Shown here one piece after another: positions 44,084 through 54,504 of a stretch of 64,000 nt of DNA; the stretch's first letter is position 1, and each line of letters begins with the position of its first letter. The stretch is from assembly GCA_015488755.1 (NCBI GenBank), contig WFNB01000023.1:17925-81924 (forward strand), read 5' to 3'. The notes under the pieces are model-generated. The model was not told where the DNA came from and searched no databases. It saw only the letters and a list, made by a program, of their open reading frames with translations. This DNA comes from Gammaproteobacteria bacterium. GTDB taxonomy: Bacteria > Pseudomonadota > Gammaproteobacteria > GRL18. The position numbers were made by a program, and so were the translations under genes.

Positions 44084-45298
44084 TTACCATTTAACTTCAA
44101 GTTTTTTGCGAAGGATAATTGCTAGAGTATTTAGTGAAATAAGGACACTTAATAGGATCATAATGCCTGCGGCAGTACGTTCGATATAGGCACGCTCAGG
44201 CATACCAGCCCAAGTAAATATTTGTGCCGGCATAACCGTTGCTGCTTCAAAAATAGAACTGGGACTGTCGGGGATGAAAGCGATCATACCGATAATAATT
44301 AAGGGTGCTGTTTCACCCATAGCCTGAGCCATACCGATAATTGAACCGGTCATAATACCAGGAAAGGCTAAAGGTAATACATGATCCTGTACGACTTGAA
44401 TTTTGGTTAAGCCTAAACCATAGCCTGCCTGACGGATACTATCAGGAACACTGCGTAGTGCCGCACGGGAGCTGACAATAATAATTGGTAATGTCATCAG
44501 TGCTAAAGTTAGGCCACCGACCAATGGAGAACTGCGGGGCATGCCTAATAAATTAATAAAAACAGCCAACCCTAATAAGCCAAAAAGAATGGATGGAATA
44601 GCGGCTAGATTATTAATATTCACTTCAATTAATTGTGTCCAACGATTGTCCTCGGCAAATTCTTCCAGATAGACAGCGGTCATTACGCCTAAGGGAAAGG
44701 CCGTGAGCATGGTCACAATTAATGTCAGTATTGAGCCAATAGTTGCTGAAAGCATGCCTGAATTTTCAGGTGTTTTTGAGTCGCCATGGGTAAAAAAGAG
44801 GCTGTTAAATTTTAGCTTAATAGTAGCCTGTTGCTCCATTTGTTGAATAAGTTTTAATTGCTTATCTTTTATTTTGTAATAATGTCCCTTCATGTACTGA
44901 TCAATTTGATGATTAGCCAGAACCCAAGTCTTTCTGGTGGTATTGATAAGTTCTGGTGATGCTTCTACTAACTTGGGAATATTTCTTAGCCATGCACGAC
45001 TGACAATTCTACGATATTTTTTATCAATGGCTTTACGGGTCGATACAATGGTTTTTTTATTATAAGTAACATCGATTTGTACATAGGTTTGTTGGAAAGC
45101 AGGTAATCCCTTAACCACCATATCACCTAAGAAAAAAACTAAAAAACAAATAGCAAAAACAATACTGGCGATGGTAAAAAACTTAAATCGTTTAGCCTTA
45201 TTATGACGTTTTATAAGAGTGGGGTCATAAAAGGGGTTATCATTGACCACTTGTGATGATTGATGTTTTTCTGAAGTTGGTTCTATTATATTATTCAT
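44084..45298 (-). CDS. pstA: Phosphate ABC transporter permease PstA, extended form
   Basis: 404 aa, longer than E. coli PstA (296 aa). After the first membrane helix (about residues 38-62) comes an insert of about 100 mostly polar residues, probably periplasmic, then the normal permease core with [20 protein letters not shown] and the EAA loop [20 protein letters not shown]. The extended form occurs in other marine gammaproteobacteria as far as I recall. Lies 26 bases after pstC. Confidence 0.94.
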   Translation of the reverse strand: MNNIIEPTSEKHQSSQVVNDNPFYDPTLIKRHNKAKRFKFFTIASIVFAICFLVFFLGDMVVKGLPAFQQTYVQIDVTYNKKTIVSTRKAIDKKYRRIVSRAWLRNIPKLVEASPELINTTRKTWVLANHQIDQYMKGHYYKIKDKQLKLIQQMEQQATIKLKFNSLFFTHGDSKTPENSGMLSATIGSILTLIVTMLTAFPLGVMTAVYLEEFAEDNRWTQLIEVNINNLAAIPSILFGLLGLAVFINLLGMPRSSPLVGGLTLALMTLPIIIVSSRAALRSVPDSIRQAGYGLGLTKIQVVQDHVLPLAFPGIMTGSIIGMAQAMGETAPLIIIGMIAFIPDSPSSIFEAATVMPAQIFTWAGMPERAYIERTAAGIMILLSVLISLNTLAIILRKKLEVKW

Positions 45299-45324
45299 AA
45301 TTATTTATCAGGCTATAGAAATTT

Positions 45325-46254
45325 TTATAAGGTATTAATTTTATATTTTTCTTTAAATTTTCGGATTAACGCTAAAGAGACAATATTGAGTAATAAGGTC
45401 ACAAAAAATAAGATTAAACCCAGAGCAAAAGCGGACAAAGTATCGGGTGAATTAAATTCATGATCACCGACTAATGAATCAACAATTCGAACAGTAACGG
45501 TGGTCATATCTTCAAGGATATTCCATGATAAATTGGGACGTAGACCAGCGGCCATAACAACGATCATGGTTTCACCTAAAGCCTTAGATAAACCTAATAA
45601 AGTAGCTGATATAATCCCTGGTAAGGCAGAAGGAATAACAATATGACTAATGGTTTCACTCATGGTCATACCTAAGGCAAGAGAAGCCTTACGTTGTGAA
45701 TCAGGAACGGCTTGTATCACATCATCACTTAAAGATGAAATAATTGGGATGATCATAATGCCCATAACAATACCACTGGCTAGGGCACTATTAAATGAAG
45801 CATGGATACCTAATAAGGAGAAAAAATTAACAATAGCCGGAGCAACAGTAATGGCGGCAAAAAAACCATACACAACAGTTGGAATACCGGCCAGTATTTC
45901 TAATAAGGGTTTCAGTTTGTTTCGTGTGCTGGGTGTGGCATATTCACTCATAAAAATAGCACTACCAAGACCAATAGGTAAAGCAACAGACATGGCAATA
46001 AAAGTAATAATAAAGGTACCAGAAAAAATAGGTAGGGCACCGAACTTACTATTAGCAACACCGGGTGACCACTCTGTGCCGGTAATAAAATACCAGAAAC
46101 TTCTCATTTGAAAAAATTCAATGGCTTCAAAAAGAATGGAAAATAATACGCCAAAGGTGGTCAGTATTGAGACGCTGGCAGCGGCAATAAGAAAAAGCTT
46201 GATCACTTTTTCTTTGATTTCATTGTGTCTTTTTTTTGACTCAAATGCTTTCAA
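45325..46254 (-). CDS. pstC: Phosphate ABC transporter permease PstC
   Basis: 309-aa permease with six membrane segments. The EAA loop is SQRKASLALGMTMSETISHI. The frame opens with TTG at 46254 (LKAFESKKRH), with GGGG a few bases upstream; there is no better ATG before the first helix. It is preceded by a terminator-like hairpin that follows pstS. Confidence 0.94.
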   Translation of the reverse strand: MKAFESKKRHNEIKEKVIKLFLIAAASVSILTTFGVLFSILFEAIEFFQMRSFWYFITGTEWSPGVANSKFGALPIFSGTFIITFIAMSVALPIGLGSAIFMSEYATPSTRNKLKPLLEILAGIPTVVYGFFAAITVAPAIVNFFSLLGIHASFNSALASGIVMGIMIIPIISSLSDDVIQAVPDSQRKASLALGMTMSETISHIVIPSALPGIISATLLGLSKALGETMIVVMAAGLRPNLSWNILEDMTTVTVRIVDSLVGDHEFNSPDTLSAFALGLILFFVTLLLNIVSLALIRKFKEKYKINTL

Positions 46255-46307
46255 AAGATACCCCGTGAAAAATTTGTTTATTGCTGAATTATAACTGCGT
46301 ATAGAAT

Positions 46308-46344
46308 AGAAAAAGGCAAGTTACCTCAATTTGGCAACTTGCCT
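46308..46344 (-). terminator. Partial terminator between pstS and pstC
   Basis: On the minus strand, a 12-base stem (AGGCAAGTTGCC / GGTAACTTGCCT, one wobble) with a 7-base loop is followed by TTTTT. It lies just after the pstS stop and before pstC. Such a read-through terminator would give more PstS binding protein than membrane subunits. Confidence 0.8.
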
Positions 46345-46366
46345 ATACATAAGGATAAACCAAGAT

Positions 46367-47437
46367 TTATTTCTTGCTTAGGTCATCTAATGTGAGTTTT
46401 TTATGCTGAGCAACACGAGCACGAATGCTAGTACGGCGTGCATCAGGTAATGGAATAAGGCCAATTTCACTGAGAATGCCATCATTACCGATCATATCTT
46501 CTTTCATAAATAATTCAACATACTTATCCATTGCGGGTACTGCTTTTCTATGTGAATTTTTAGTGTAGAAAAATAATGAACGTGATATAGGGTATTTTCC
46601 GCTGGAAATGGTGTCAGGCGTAGGCGTTATACCATTCACGGTTGCCGCGCTAATTTTATCATCATTTTCCATTAAGAAGCTATAGCCAAAGATGCCAATA
46701 GCCGCTTGATTTTTATCTAATTTTTGTACGATTAAGTTATCATTTTCGCCAGAAGGAACATAGACACCATCTTGTCTGATTTTATGATACTTTTTATAGC
46801 CCTTATTTTTTACTTTATCTTTTTTATACAAAGAGGTGTAAACAGGCATTTTCTTGGTTTGACCTTTCATAATCATGTCTTCAAAGGCATCACGAGTACC
46901 TGAGCTGGTTGGTGGACCATAGATTATAATTTCTCTATCAGGAAGAGATGGGTCAATGTCACTCCATTTTTTATAAGGGTTTTTGACCAGTGTTTTACCA
47001 TCTTTTGAAGGTACTTGTTCAGCAACGGCGAGTAATAGGTGTTTTTTGGTTAATTTTAAAGGCGCATTATGCTTGTTCTGTGCAATGGCAATACCATCAA
47101 AACCAATGACTGCTTCGGTAATATCTGTGACACCATTCTTTTCACAAAGTTTAAATTCTTTAATCTTCATACGACGTGAAGCATTTGTAATATCAGGTGT
47201 TTTAAGATCATCACCCTTACAAAATAGCTTCATGCCACCACCTGAACCAGTAGACTCTACAACAGGTGTTGGGTTTTTGCTAGTGGCACCAAATTCTTCT
47301 GCTACAGAGCTGGAAAATGGATAAACAGTAGAAGAGCCAACAATGCGAATTTGATCTCTGGCTTGAGCTGTATTAATAGAGCTGACAACAATAGCACTGG
47401 TGGCTATTAATGACAGAGTCGATTTTTTAAATATCAT
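46367..47437 (-). CDS. pstS: Phosphate-binding periplasmic protein
   Basis: 356 aa with a signal peptide (IATSAIVVSSINTAQA, then RDQIRIVGSS). Phosphate-binding regions are VGSSTVYPFSSSVAEEFG, ESTGSGGGMKLFCKG and PPTSSGTRDAFEDM. It is of the longer PstS type found in marine bacteria. It is the first gene of the pst operon, under a Pho box. Confidence 0.94.
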   Translation of the reverse strand: MIFKKSTLSLIATSAIVVSSINTAQARDQIRIVGSSTVYPFSSSVAEEFGATSKNPTPVVESTGSGGGMKLFCKGDDLKTPDITNASRRMKIKEFKLCEKNGVTDITEAVIGFDGIAIAQNKHNAPLKLTKKHLLLAVAEQVPSKDGKTLVKNPYKKWSDIDPSLPDREIIIYGPPTSSGTRDAFEDMIMKGQTKKMPVYTSLYKKDKVKNKGYKKYHKIRQDGVYVPSGENDNLIVQKLDKNQAAIGIFGYSFLMENDDKISAATVNGITPTPDTISSGKYPISRSLFFYTKNSHRKAVPAMDKYVELFMKEDMIGNDGILSEIGLIPLPDARRTSIRARVAQHKKLTLDDLSKK

Positions 47438-47497
47438 ATTTATTTCCTATAATTGAATGTTAATACTTATTTGTTGTGGTTATTTTATAAAAGAAAT

Positions 47498-47515
47498 ATG
47501 ACACCTATGTGACAG
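47498..47515 (-). promoter_or_regulatory. Pho box upstream of pstS
   Basis: On the minus strand CTGTCACATAGGTGTCAT holds two TGTCA half-sites exactly 11 bases apart, the PhoB-binding pattern. It ends 61 bases before the pstS start; a TATAAAAT stretch about 9 bases downstream can serve as the -10. The site lies in the divergent gap with the response regulator gene and might control both. Confidence 0.8.
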
Positions 47516-47600
47516 ACTGGAAATAAATAACTGTATGAGGGAGTATTTCGTTTAGTTTTTGTGTATATTCCCTCTAAGAATAAATAAAAATAGAGTAAAA

Positions 47601-48281
47601 ATGAAGATTTTAGTGGTTGAAGATAATCAAGATATTTTAAGTAATTTACATGACTATCTTACTTTTCAGGGCTATGTGATTGATTGTGCTGATAATGGTC
47701 TGACTGCATTACACTTAATAAGCTCACAGTCATATGATCTGATTATTCTTGATATTATGCTACCTGGAGTTAATGGGCTGAGTATTTGCCAAAGCCTTAG
47801 GCAAGATGCCCATTTAGATACGCCTGTTATTATGCTTACGGCAAGAGATCGGCTTGAGGATAAGCTTCAGGGGTTTCATAGTGGGGCGGATGATTATCTG
47901 GTGAAACCCTTTGATATGAGTGAATTATTAGTCAGAATTGAGGCTATTTTACGTAGAACACAACAAAATGCCCAGAGTCTTGTTTTACAAGTCAATGATC
48001 TGAAATTTAATCTTAATACTATGATTGTTACTCGCTCAGAAGATACCATTGAATTAAAACCAGCAGCCTTGAAACTGTTGAAAAAATTAATGCAAGAATC
48101 CCCTAATGTGGTAAAAAAAGAGCTTCTTGAACAAATACTTTGGGGTGATGACTTACCTGATGGTGATAATCTCAAGGCTCATATTTATTTGTTACGTAAT
48201 AAAATTGATAAGCCCTATAAAACTAAATTATTAAAAACGGTGCATGGTATTGGTTATAAATTACTTAATTATGAGACCTAA
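47601..48281 (+). CDS. OmpR/PhoB-family response regulator
   Basis: 226 aa from the ATG at 47601 (MKILVVEDNQDI); an upstream GTG at 47559 would add 14 non-conserved residues. The receiver domain has the phospho-acceptor Asp51 (LIILDIMLPG), Thr in VIMLTARD and Lys in DYLVKPFD. The C-terminal winged helix is VLQVNDLKFNLNT to KTVHGIGYKL. It is divergent from pstS across a Pho box and followed by its kinase. It could be PhoB-like by position, but the effector domain resembles QseB/PmrA-type regulators equally well. Confidence 0.9.
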   Translation: MKILVVEDNQDILSNLHDYLTFQGYVIDCADNGLTALHLISSQSYDLIILDIMLPGVNGLSICQSLRQDAHLDTPVIMLTARDRLEDKLQGFHSGADDYLVKPFDMSELLVRIEAILRRTQQNAQSLVLQVNDLKFNLNTMIVTRSEDTIELKPAALKLLKKLMQESPNVVKKELLEQILWGDDLPDGDNLKAHIYLLRNKIDKPYKTKLLKTVHGIGYKLLNYET

Positions 48282-48293
48282 AAGAGATTTTTA

Positions 48294-49595
48294 ATGAAAT
48301 TACCAGCAAAACACACTGCTCATAGTTTAAATTATGCGATTAAAAATTCTTTTTTTCGTTTGACTGTGGCAGTAAGTATTACCTTTACTCTGGTTTCAAT
48401 AGGACTGATTGATTTTACTGAATCAGAATTATTTATCCCTCATTTACAGCATGATTTTGAACAGATGATCAAAATACATAAACAACAGTCTGGAGTGATC
48501 ATTAGTCAATATAAGGATACTATTTTTTATCGAGTGGATGATCAACATATGAGCGAATTGCCTCATTATTTGAAAGAGTTAGATGTTGGTAGTCATGAAG
48601 TATTCCACAATAATCAGGCATTTCATGTATTAGTTAAAGAAGATCCAAAATTTCGTTATCTTTTTGAAATCAATCAAAGTGATTTTGAAAAAATGGAATT
48701 GATTATTGTTGCTATTATTATTTTAGCCATGTTTTTAAGTTGGGCTGTGGCACTTTTTTCTGCTCATATACTAGCGAAAAAAATACTAGATCCTATTGAA
48801 CGATTATCTAAAAAAATTAACTCAATAGAACAGGGATCGTTAAGCACTCGAATTAGTGATGATTTTTCTGATGATGAAATAGGCAAGTTAGCTCTCTTTT
48901 TTGATCATTATAATGAAAAAATAAATGCTTATCTAACACGAGAAAAATTATTTACCAGTGATGTCAGCCATGAATTGCGTACACCACTTATGGTGATCAG
49001 TAGTACCTGTGAATTGTTAATTGCTCAGAAAAACAAACAACATAAGGACTTCATCTACTTACTAAAAATACAAATAGCCTGCCAAGAAATGAAAAACCTA
49101 GTAGCTATATTTTTAGCCTTGGCTCGAAATGATGAGCTTAATAATAGTCAGCAAAATAGTGTTGATTCTGTGTTAACAAGTCAGTATCAAAAGTATTTAC
49201 CACAGGCTCAAGCAAAGGGTTTGAAACTAATTTATAATAATCTTTCTGATGAAGCACAGTATTATTCAGAAGAATTTCTTGCGATTGTGATCGGTAATTT
49301 ACTGGAAAATGCCCTTAAGTACACACTTAAAGGAGAAATTACTATGATCTTGAACAATGATGGCTTTACTATTCAAGATACTGGCCAAGGAATACCTCAT
49401 GAAATCCAACATACGGTATTTGAACCCTTTATCCATACCCAAAGTAGTTGTTCTCAAAGCATTGGTCTAGGTTTATCCATTGTGCAGCGAATTTGTGAGA
49501 AAAAGGGCTGGTCTGTCAAATTAAACTCTGAAGAAAATTTAGGTACTTCAATAAGTATTTTATTTAAATCAAAAATAGTGTTTGATGAGCTTTGA
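48294..49595 (+). CDS. Membrane sensor histidine kinase
   Basis: 433 aa. Two membrane segments (about residues 21-41 and 130-157) enclose a short periplasmic sensor of about 85 residues. Then come a HAMP domain (ILDPIERLSKKINSIEQGS), the H-box SDVSHELRTPL with His226, N-box NLLENALKY, G1 DTGQGIP and G2 GLGLSIV. There is no PAS domain, so it is unlike E. coli PhoR. The periplasmic domain is not recognised. It forms a pair with the response regulator 12 bases upstream, and membrane-modification genes follow. Confidence 0.92.
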   Translation: MKLPAKHTAHSLNYAIKNSFFRLTVAVSITFTLVSIGLIDFTESELFIPHLQHDFEQMIKIHKQQSGVIISQYKDTIFYRVDDQHMSELPHYLKELDVGSHEVFHNNQAFHVLVKEDPKFRYLFEINQSDFEKMELIIVAIIILAMFLSWAVALFSAHILAKKILDPIERLSKKINSIEQGSLSTRISDDFSDDEIGKLALFFDHYNEKINAYLTREKLFTSDVSHELRTPLMVISSTCELLIAQKNKQHKDFIYLLKIQIACQEMKNLVAIFLALARNDELNNSQQNSVDSVLTSQYQKYLPQAQAKGLKLIYNNLSDEAQYYSEEFLAIVIGNLLENALKYTLKGEITMILNNDGFTIQDTGQGIPHEIQHTVFEPFIHTQSSCSQSIGLGLSIVQRICEKKGWSVKLNSEENLGTSISILFKSKIVFDEL

Positions 49596-49734
49596 GATAT
49601 TACCCCAATAGATATTACCAATATAAAGTGAAAGGTTTATTTTTGTTGGAGTGACTTTTTTTTTACTTTTTATTGACTCTTTATTAACACTTAAAAAGAT
49701 ACTATAGCGCTTGTTTTTTATATTAAGAGTTGCT

Positions 49735-51702
49735 ATGAGTATTTCCTTCGCGTTTTTAAATCGTTTTCAAATTTATCTAGGGCTGTATTGCCTTTTCTTT
49801 ATTATCTCAATGATGACCCGACTAGGGCTTTTGCTATGGTTCCCAATATCGGGAGATACTTCCTTTTTTAGTTATATTCGTATTTTTCTGGTTGGAGGGG
49901 TTTATGATCTTGCCTTTTATTTATATGCCTCATTGCCTGTTATTTTAGTTCTTTGGTTAACACCAGAAAAAATATGGCATTTAAAGCTATTTCAAAGAAC
50001 CATTAAGCTGGTTATCGTTCTTTCCGTTTACCTATTGTGTCTTATTGCTGTTGCTGAGTTTATCTTTTGGGATGAATTTCATGTTCGCTTTAACTTTATT
50101 TCTGTTGATTATCTGGTTTATAGAAAAGAAGTCATAGGTAATATCCAACAATCGTATCCAGTTATTAGTATTCTAGCGTCTATTCTTCCTTTTACATTAC
50201 TTTTGATCTTAGTATTTCGAAAATATTTTCACAAAACATTATTAATTTCCTCTTCTTTTTCTAAACGGACTTGGGTTGCACTGAGTCTTATAATGCTTAT
50301 GGGGCTTGCTTATCTTTTAGTTGATCAATCGCTACGATCTATTTTTACCAATAATTTCAAAAAAGAATTAGCCAGTAATGGCAGTTATCAGTTTTTTGCA
50401 GCCTTTCGTAATAATAAGCTGGATTATGATGAATTTTATAAAAAAATAGAGCCCCAAAAGGCTGATCGTATTATAAAAAAACGACTAAAAACCGATAATA
50501 GTGTTTTTCTCAAACCTGATGAATTATTTAATATTGCTCGTCATATTGATAATTCAGGTACTGAAAAAAAATTAAATGTGATTTTAATTTCTATTGAAAG
50601 TTTGAGTGCCAAGTATTTAAGTGCTTTTGGTAATAAAGAAAATATTACCCCATTTTTTGATACTTTAGCGAAAGAAAGTCTATTCTTCACGAATTTTTAT
50701 GCCACAGGAACTCGTACTACACGAGGTTTAGAATCCATTACCTTATCTATTCCACCCACGCCAGGGCGATCGGTAGTTAAACGAATTGGCCACGAGGGGG
50801 ATATGTGGTCGTTAGGTAATATAATGAGAAGCAAGGGCTACCAAAGTACCTTTCTTTATGGTGGGCGAAGTTACTTTGACAATATGAATCAGTTTTTTTC
50901 AAAAAATGGCTATGATGTCGTTGACCAAAGTGATATTCCAGATGATGAAATTAAATTTGAAAATATCTGGGGTGTTTCTGATGAAGACTTATATGAAGAG
51001 ACCTTAAAACAGGCAGATATTGCAGTGAAAAAAAACCAGCCATTCTTTTTTCACTTAATGACCACCTCGAATCACCGTCCCTATACCTATCCTGACAATA
51101 AAATTGATATTCCCTCAGGCGATGGCCGCAGTGGTGCCGTTAAATACACAGACTTTGCTATTAAACGCTTTATTAATTGGGCAAAAAGTAAACCTTGGTT
51201 TGATGATACCATCTTTGTTATTTTAGCCGATCATTGTTCAGGCAGTGCAGGGCGAGAAAATCTACCGATTAAAAAATATCATATTCCCCTATGGATATAC
51301 AGTCCGAAACATATTAAACCTCAAATTATATCTAAGCGAGCAGGTCAAATTGATATTGCACCCACTTTGCTTGGTTTGCTCAATATGGATTATGATTCTT
51401 GGTTTTTTGGGCAGGATATTTTATTAAATAATGATAAAAAACCACAAGCATTAATTGCTAACTATCAATATTTGGGCTTGTATCAAGATCAAACCTTAAC
51501 GTTATTGAAGCCAAAAAAACAAATTGAACAATACGACCAAATTAATACTAAGTCAAAACAAACCATTAAATACCATTCAAAAAATATTGATAAAGATAAA
51601 GTGGAGGAAACAATTTCTTATTATCAATCAGCAGCTTATATACTAAAGCATCAACTCAACTCATGGTCGGCACATTATTCTAAACAGAAAAATCACAAAT
51701 GA
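49735..51702 (+). CDS. LTA synthase-like membrane sulfatase-fold transferase
   Basis: 655 aa from the ATG at 49735 (a TTG at 49711 is also open). Five hydrophobic helices (about residues 5-205) precede a periplasmic alkaline-phosphatase-superfamily domain. The N-terminal metal site is VILISIESLSAKYL, the nucleophile Thr lies in GTRTTRGLESI, and later ligands are in MTTSNHRPYTYP and VILADHCSG. The layout matches LtaS/MdoB-type phosphoglycerol transferases, which modify envelope glycans such as periplasmic glucans. It overlaps the PAP2 gene by 4 bases. Confidence 0.88.
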   Translation: MSISFAFLNRFQIYLGLYCLFFIISMMTRLGLLLWFPISGDTSFFSYIRIFLVGGVYDLAFYLYASLPVILVLWLTPEKIWHLKLFQRTIKLVIVLSVYLLCLIAVAEFIFWDEFHVRFNFISVDYLVYRKEVIGNIQQSYPVISILASILPFTLLLILVFRKYFHKTLLISSSFSKRTWVALSLIMLMGLAYLLVDQSLRSIFTNNFKKELASNGSYQFFAAFRNNKLDYDEFYKKIEPQKADRIIKKRLKTDNSVFLKPDELFNIARHIDNSGTEKKLNVILISIESLSAKYLSAFGNKENITPFFDTLAKESLFFTNFYATGTRTTRGLESITLSIPPTPGRSVVKRIGHEGDMWSLGNIMRSKGYQSTFLYGGRSYFDNMNQFFSKNGYDVVDQSDIPDDEIKFENIWGVSDEDLYEETLKQADIAVKKNQPFFFHLMTTSNHRPYTYPDNKIDIPSGDGRSGAVKYTDFAIKRFINWAKSKPWFDDTIFVILADHCSGSAGRENLPIKKYHIPLWIYSPKHIKPQIISKRAGQIDIAPTLLGLLNMDYDSWFFGQDILLNNDKKPQALIANYQYLGLYQDQTLTLLKPKKQIEQYDQINTKSKQTIKYHSKNIDKDKVEETISYYQSAAYILKHQLNSWSAHYSKQKNHK

Positions 51703-52451
51703 GTCAACATGTAATGCCTTTATTTGGTCATCGTTTTACTTTGTATTACTTTGTTTTGCCTAGTCTTTTTTATTTTGGCATAACACTTATTATTTATCTT
51801 ATGAACTGGGATTATGATTTATCATTATATTTTTATGATCTTCAAGGCAGTCACTGGTCTTTAAAAAAGGCATTTTTAACTGAAACGGTGATACATCGCT
51901 ATGGAAAATATTTTTCAATTATAGTGTACGTGTTCATTATTATCCTCTATATCCTATCTCTATACCAACATTCAATTTCTTCAGCACCTGTAAAAAACCG
52001 CTTATTGGCATGTAAGCAAGGCTTGCTATACCTTGTTGTCAGTACTTTGATTGCCACACTTAGCATATCAATGTTAAAGCATCTGACTCATATTGATTGC
52101 CCGTGGTCTATGCGTGGTTTAGGGGGGACTTCGGAGTATTTCCCTTGGCTAAACGTGTTGTTTTCTTCTCATAATGAAAAGGGTCAGTGTTTTCCAGCAG
52201 GTCATGCCAGTGCTGCCTATGCTTTTTTCTCATTGTATTTCTTTTCACTATGCTATGTTAGAAAAAAAGCACTTTTTGTTTTAATGATGGTGATCTTTTT
52301 TGGGGTATTGTTTGGGTTATCACAACAATTAAGAGGGGCGCATTTTATTTCGCATGATATTACGACGGCTTATTTGTGCTGGATGATCAATGCGGTATTT
52401 TATGTATTTATGTTAAAAGAAAAAACAATTCGGATGGATGCTTGGTTATGA
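51699..52451 (+). CDS. PAP2-family membrane phosphatase
   Basis: 250 aa with six membrane segments. The three acid-phosphatase motifs are present: KHLTHIDCPW (a variant of KxxxxxxRP with Cys for Arg), FPAGHASAAYAFF (PSGH type) and LRGAHFISHDITTA (SRxxxxxHxxxD type, with Gly-Ala for Ser/Arg context). Family members remove phosphate from lipid A, undecaprenyl diphosphate or phosphatidate. Its place next to phosphoethanolamine and phosphoglycerol transferases suggests lipid A or carrier-lipid dephosphorylation. It overlaps the previous gene by ATGA. Confidence 0.85.
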   Translation: MSQHVMPLFGHRFTLYYFVLPSLFYFGITLIIYLMNWDYDLSLYFYDLQGSHWSLKKAFLTETVIHRYGKYFSIIVYVFIIILYILSLYQHSISSAPVKNRLLACKQGLLYLVVSTLIATLSISMLKHLTHIDCPWSMRGLGGTSEYFPWLNVLFSSHNEKGQCFPAGHASAAYAFFSLYFFSLCYVRKKALFVLMMVIFFGVLFGLSQQLRGAHFISHDITTAYLCWMINAVFYVFMLKEKTIRMDAWL

Positions 52452-52496
52452 TTTTTTATGTTCTATTACAAAATGCTTATTATTGGGTAGTTATCA

Positions 52497-54392
52497 ATGA
52501 CGTTAAATAAAAAAAATCATTACTTTATTAATCTCTATCTTTGTTTTGTTTATTGTTTGATTCTTATTTTAATGTCATTCTATTCGAGTCATATTGATAA
52601 TACATCAACAACAGGCAGTTACTTTACTCTGTATGTCTGGCTTTGTTATTCCTTTTTGTATTTACTGCCTCTGCTTGTTTTTTCTAAATTACTATTATTT
52701 ATTGAAAACTATTTTTTCTCTGGTAAATATCATCAATTTGCTTTTATGATCATCTTTATTATGAGCATTGTTATGCTTGCTTTTCTGTATTCAGATTATT
52801 ATTTATTTTCTTTATATGGCTACCATATTGATTCATTTGTGGTAAATTTATTGTTAACCTCAGGCGGTATCGAATCACTGGGTATTACGTCATCAACGAT
52901 TACAACGGTCACCATACAAGTGGTAATTTCTTTGTTGGTGATGTTTGTTTTATCTTTTCTTCTTTATAGAGAGGTTGTAATTAAGGCTAATGTTTTTATT
53001 AAAATTACTATAAATAAATATGTTTTATTGATATTTTTCCTCTTTTTTTCATTAGAAGAAATTGCTCATGGTGTGTTTGTTTCATTAGGTGACTTTAATG
53101 TGGTACAGGCATCTTCGGTATTTCCCTTAAATTTCAATACGACGTTTAATTCTTTGTTAAAAAAATCAGGGTTTAAGACCGTGGCCTCCATGAAAAAGAT
53201 GTCTCATGGAACCGTTAATTATCCATTGGAAGCTCTGGTTTACAAAAAACCAGAGAAGCCTTTTAATGTTGTTTGGTTAGTCGCAGAATCATTACGCTGG
53301 GATATGTTGACTCCAGAAATTATGCCTAATACATGGGCTTTTGCTCAAAAAAACCTTTATTTTAAAAACCATTATAGTGGTGGTAATCGAACTAGAATGG
53401 GCATGTTCGCTATGTTTTATGGCTTATATGCACCTTATTGGTATGCCTTTGAGGAACAACGGATCGGTAGCCCAGTACTGGATATTTTAATGGCCGAACA
53501 GTATCAATTACGGATCAATACCAGCCAAAGTTTTAGCTATCCAGAATTAAATCATACCGTTTTTGTTCATGTGCCAAAAGAAAATATGCGAGAGTTGAAT
53601 TCATTATCTGAGACTTGGAAGCGTGATGAAAATAATATTTCTGATTTAATCCATTTTATTGATACCAGAGATAGAAACAGACCCTTTTTTAATTTTATGT
53701 TCTTTGAAGCCACCCATGCTCCGTATCAATTTCCTCAAGAAGCGGTTATTCGTAAAGATTATATTAAAGAAATGAATTACGCTAAATTAAATTTAGTCTC
53801 AGGTATTAGCAAAATAAAAAATCGCTATATTAATGCGGCTCATTATGTTGATAGTCAAATCGGTCGCTTATTGGATGAACTAAAAAAACAGGGGCTTGAA
53901 CAGGAAACCATTGTTATTATTACGGGCGATCATGGTGAAGAATTTATGGAAAAAGGGCATTGGGGACATGGTCATAATGCCGTATTTCCAGAAGAGCAAA
54001 TTCATGTACCCTTAGTTATGGCCATTCCAGGCAAGCACTCTGAAGTTATAAATCACCTAAGTTCTCATCTTGACTTGCCTGCCACCATACTACCATTGCT
54101 CGGAGTGACATCAAATCCTGATATCTATTCCTTTGGTCAGCCAATACTCAGTAATAAGCGTAGCTCTATGGTCATTGGTAATTATAACTATATTTCATAT
54201 ATGGACTCTCAGTATAAGCTCACCTTTCCCTTTACAGGAAAATCAGGTTTTGAGCTATCCATTAGAACCTTTGATGACCGTTTGGTAACAAGAGCACATA
54301 AACTTCTTATTAGGGAGCATTATAAGCCTATGATTGATAACTTATTCAAGGAGTCCAAGAGGTTTATTTGTAAAGAGTGTAAAAAATTATAA
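52497..54392 (+). CDS. YejM/PbgA-like membrane sulfatase-fold protein
   Basis: 631 aa: about five membrane helices (to residue 190), then an alkaline-phosphatase-superfamily domain with VVWLVAESLRWDML, the HYSGGNRTRMGMF segment holding the Thr nucleophile position, FFEATHAPYQFP and VIITGDHGEEFMEKGHWGHG. The DUF3413-like membrane part and the GNRTR context recall YejM/PbgA, which controls LpxC and lipid A levels; a transferase role is equally possible. The end is Cys-bearing (CKECKKL). Confidence 0.8.
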   Translation: MTLNKKNHYFINLYLCFVYCLILILMSFYSSHIDNTSTTGSYFTLYVWLCYSFLYLLPLLVFSKLLLFIENYFFSGKYHQFAFMIIFIMSIVMLAFLYSDYYLFSLYGYHIDSFVVNLLLTSGGIESLGITSSTITTVTIQVVISLLVMFVLSFLLYREVVIKANVFIKITINKYVLLIFFLFFSLEEIAHGVFVSLGDFNVVQASSVFPLNFNTTFNSLLKKSGFKTVASMKKMSHGTVNYPLEALVYKKPEKPFNVVWLVAESLRWDMLTPEIMPNTWAFAQKNLYFKNHYSGGNRTRMGMFAMFYGLYAPYWYAFEEQRIGSPVLDILMAEQYQLRINTSQSFSYPELNHTVFVHVPKENMRELNSLSETWKRDENNISDLIHFIDTRDRNRPFFNFMFFEATHAPYQFPQEAVIRKDYIKEMNYAKLNLVSGISKIKNRYINAAHYVDSQIGRLLDELKKQGLEQETIVIITGDHGEEFMEKGHWGHGHNAVFPEEQIHVPLVMAIPGKHSEVINHLSSHLDLPATILPLLGVTSNPDIYSFGQPILSNKRSSMVIGNYNYISYMDSQYKLTFPFTGKSGFELSIRTFDDRLVTRAHKLLIREHYKPMIDNLFKESKRFICKECKKL

Positions 54393-54504
54393 GCATCTTA
54401 AGCGAATCTTAAGCTAAAAAAATTATACTGTGTGCAAATTAATATCACTATGAACTGAATTGTTCGTCATTTAAGTTATAGCTAAGAAAAAAAGGCTAAA
54501 TACA

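Noticed and set aside
49673..49703. Promoter TTGACT ... GATACT before the LtaS-like gene
   Set aside because: The 19-base spacing and weak -10 make it too uncertain to list as a feature.
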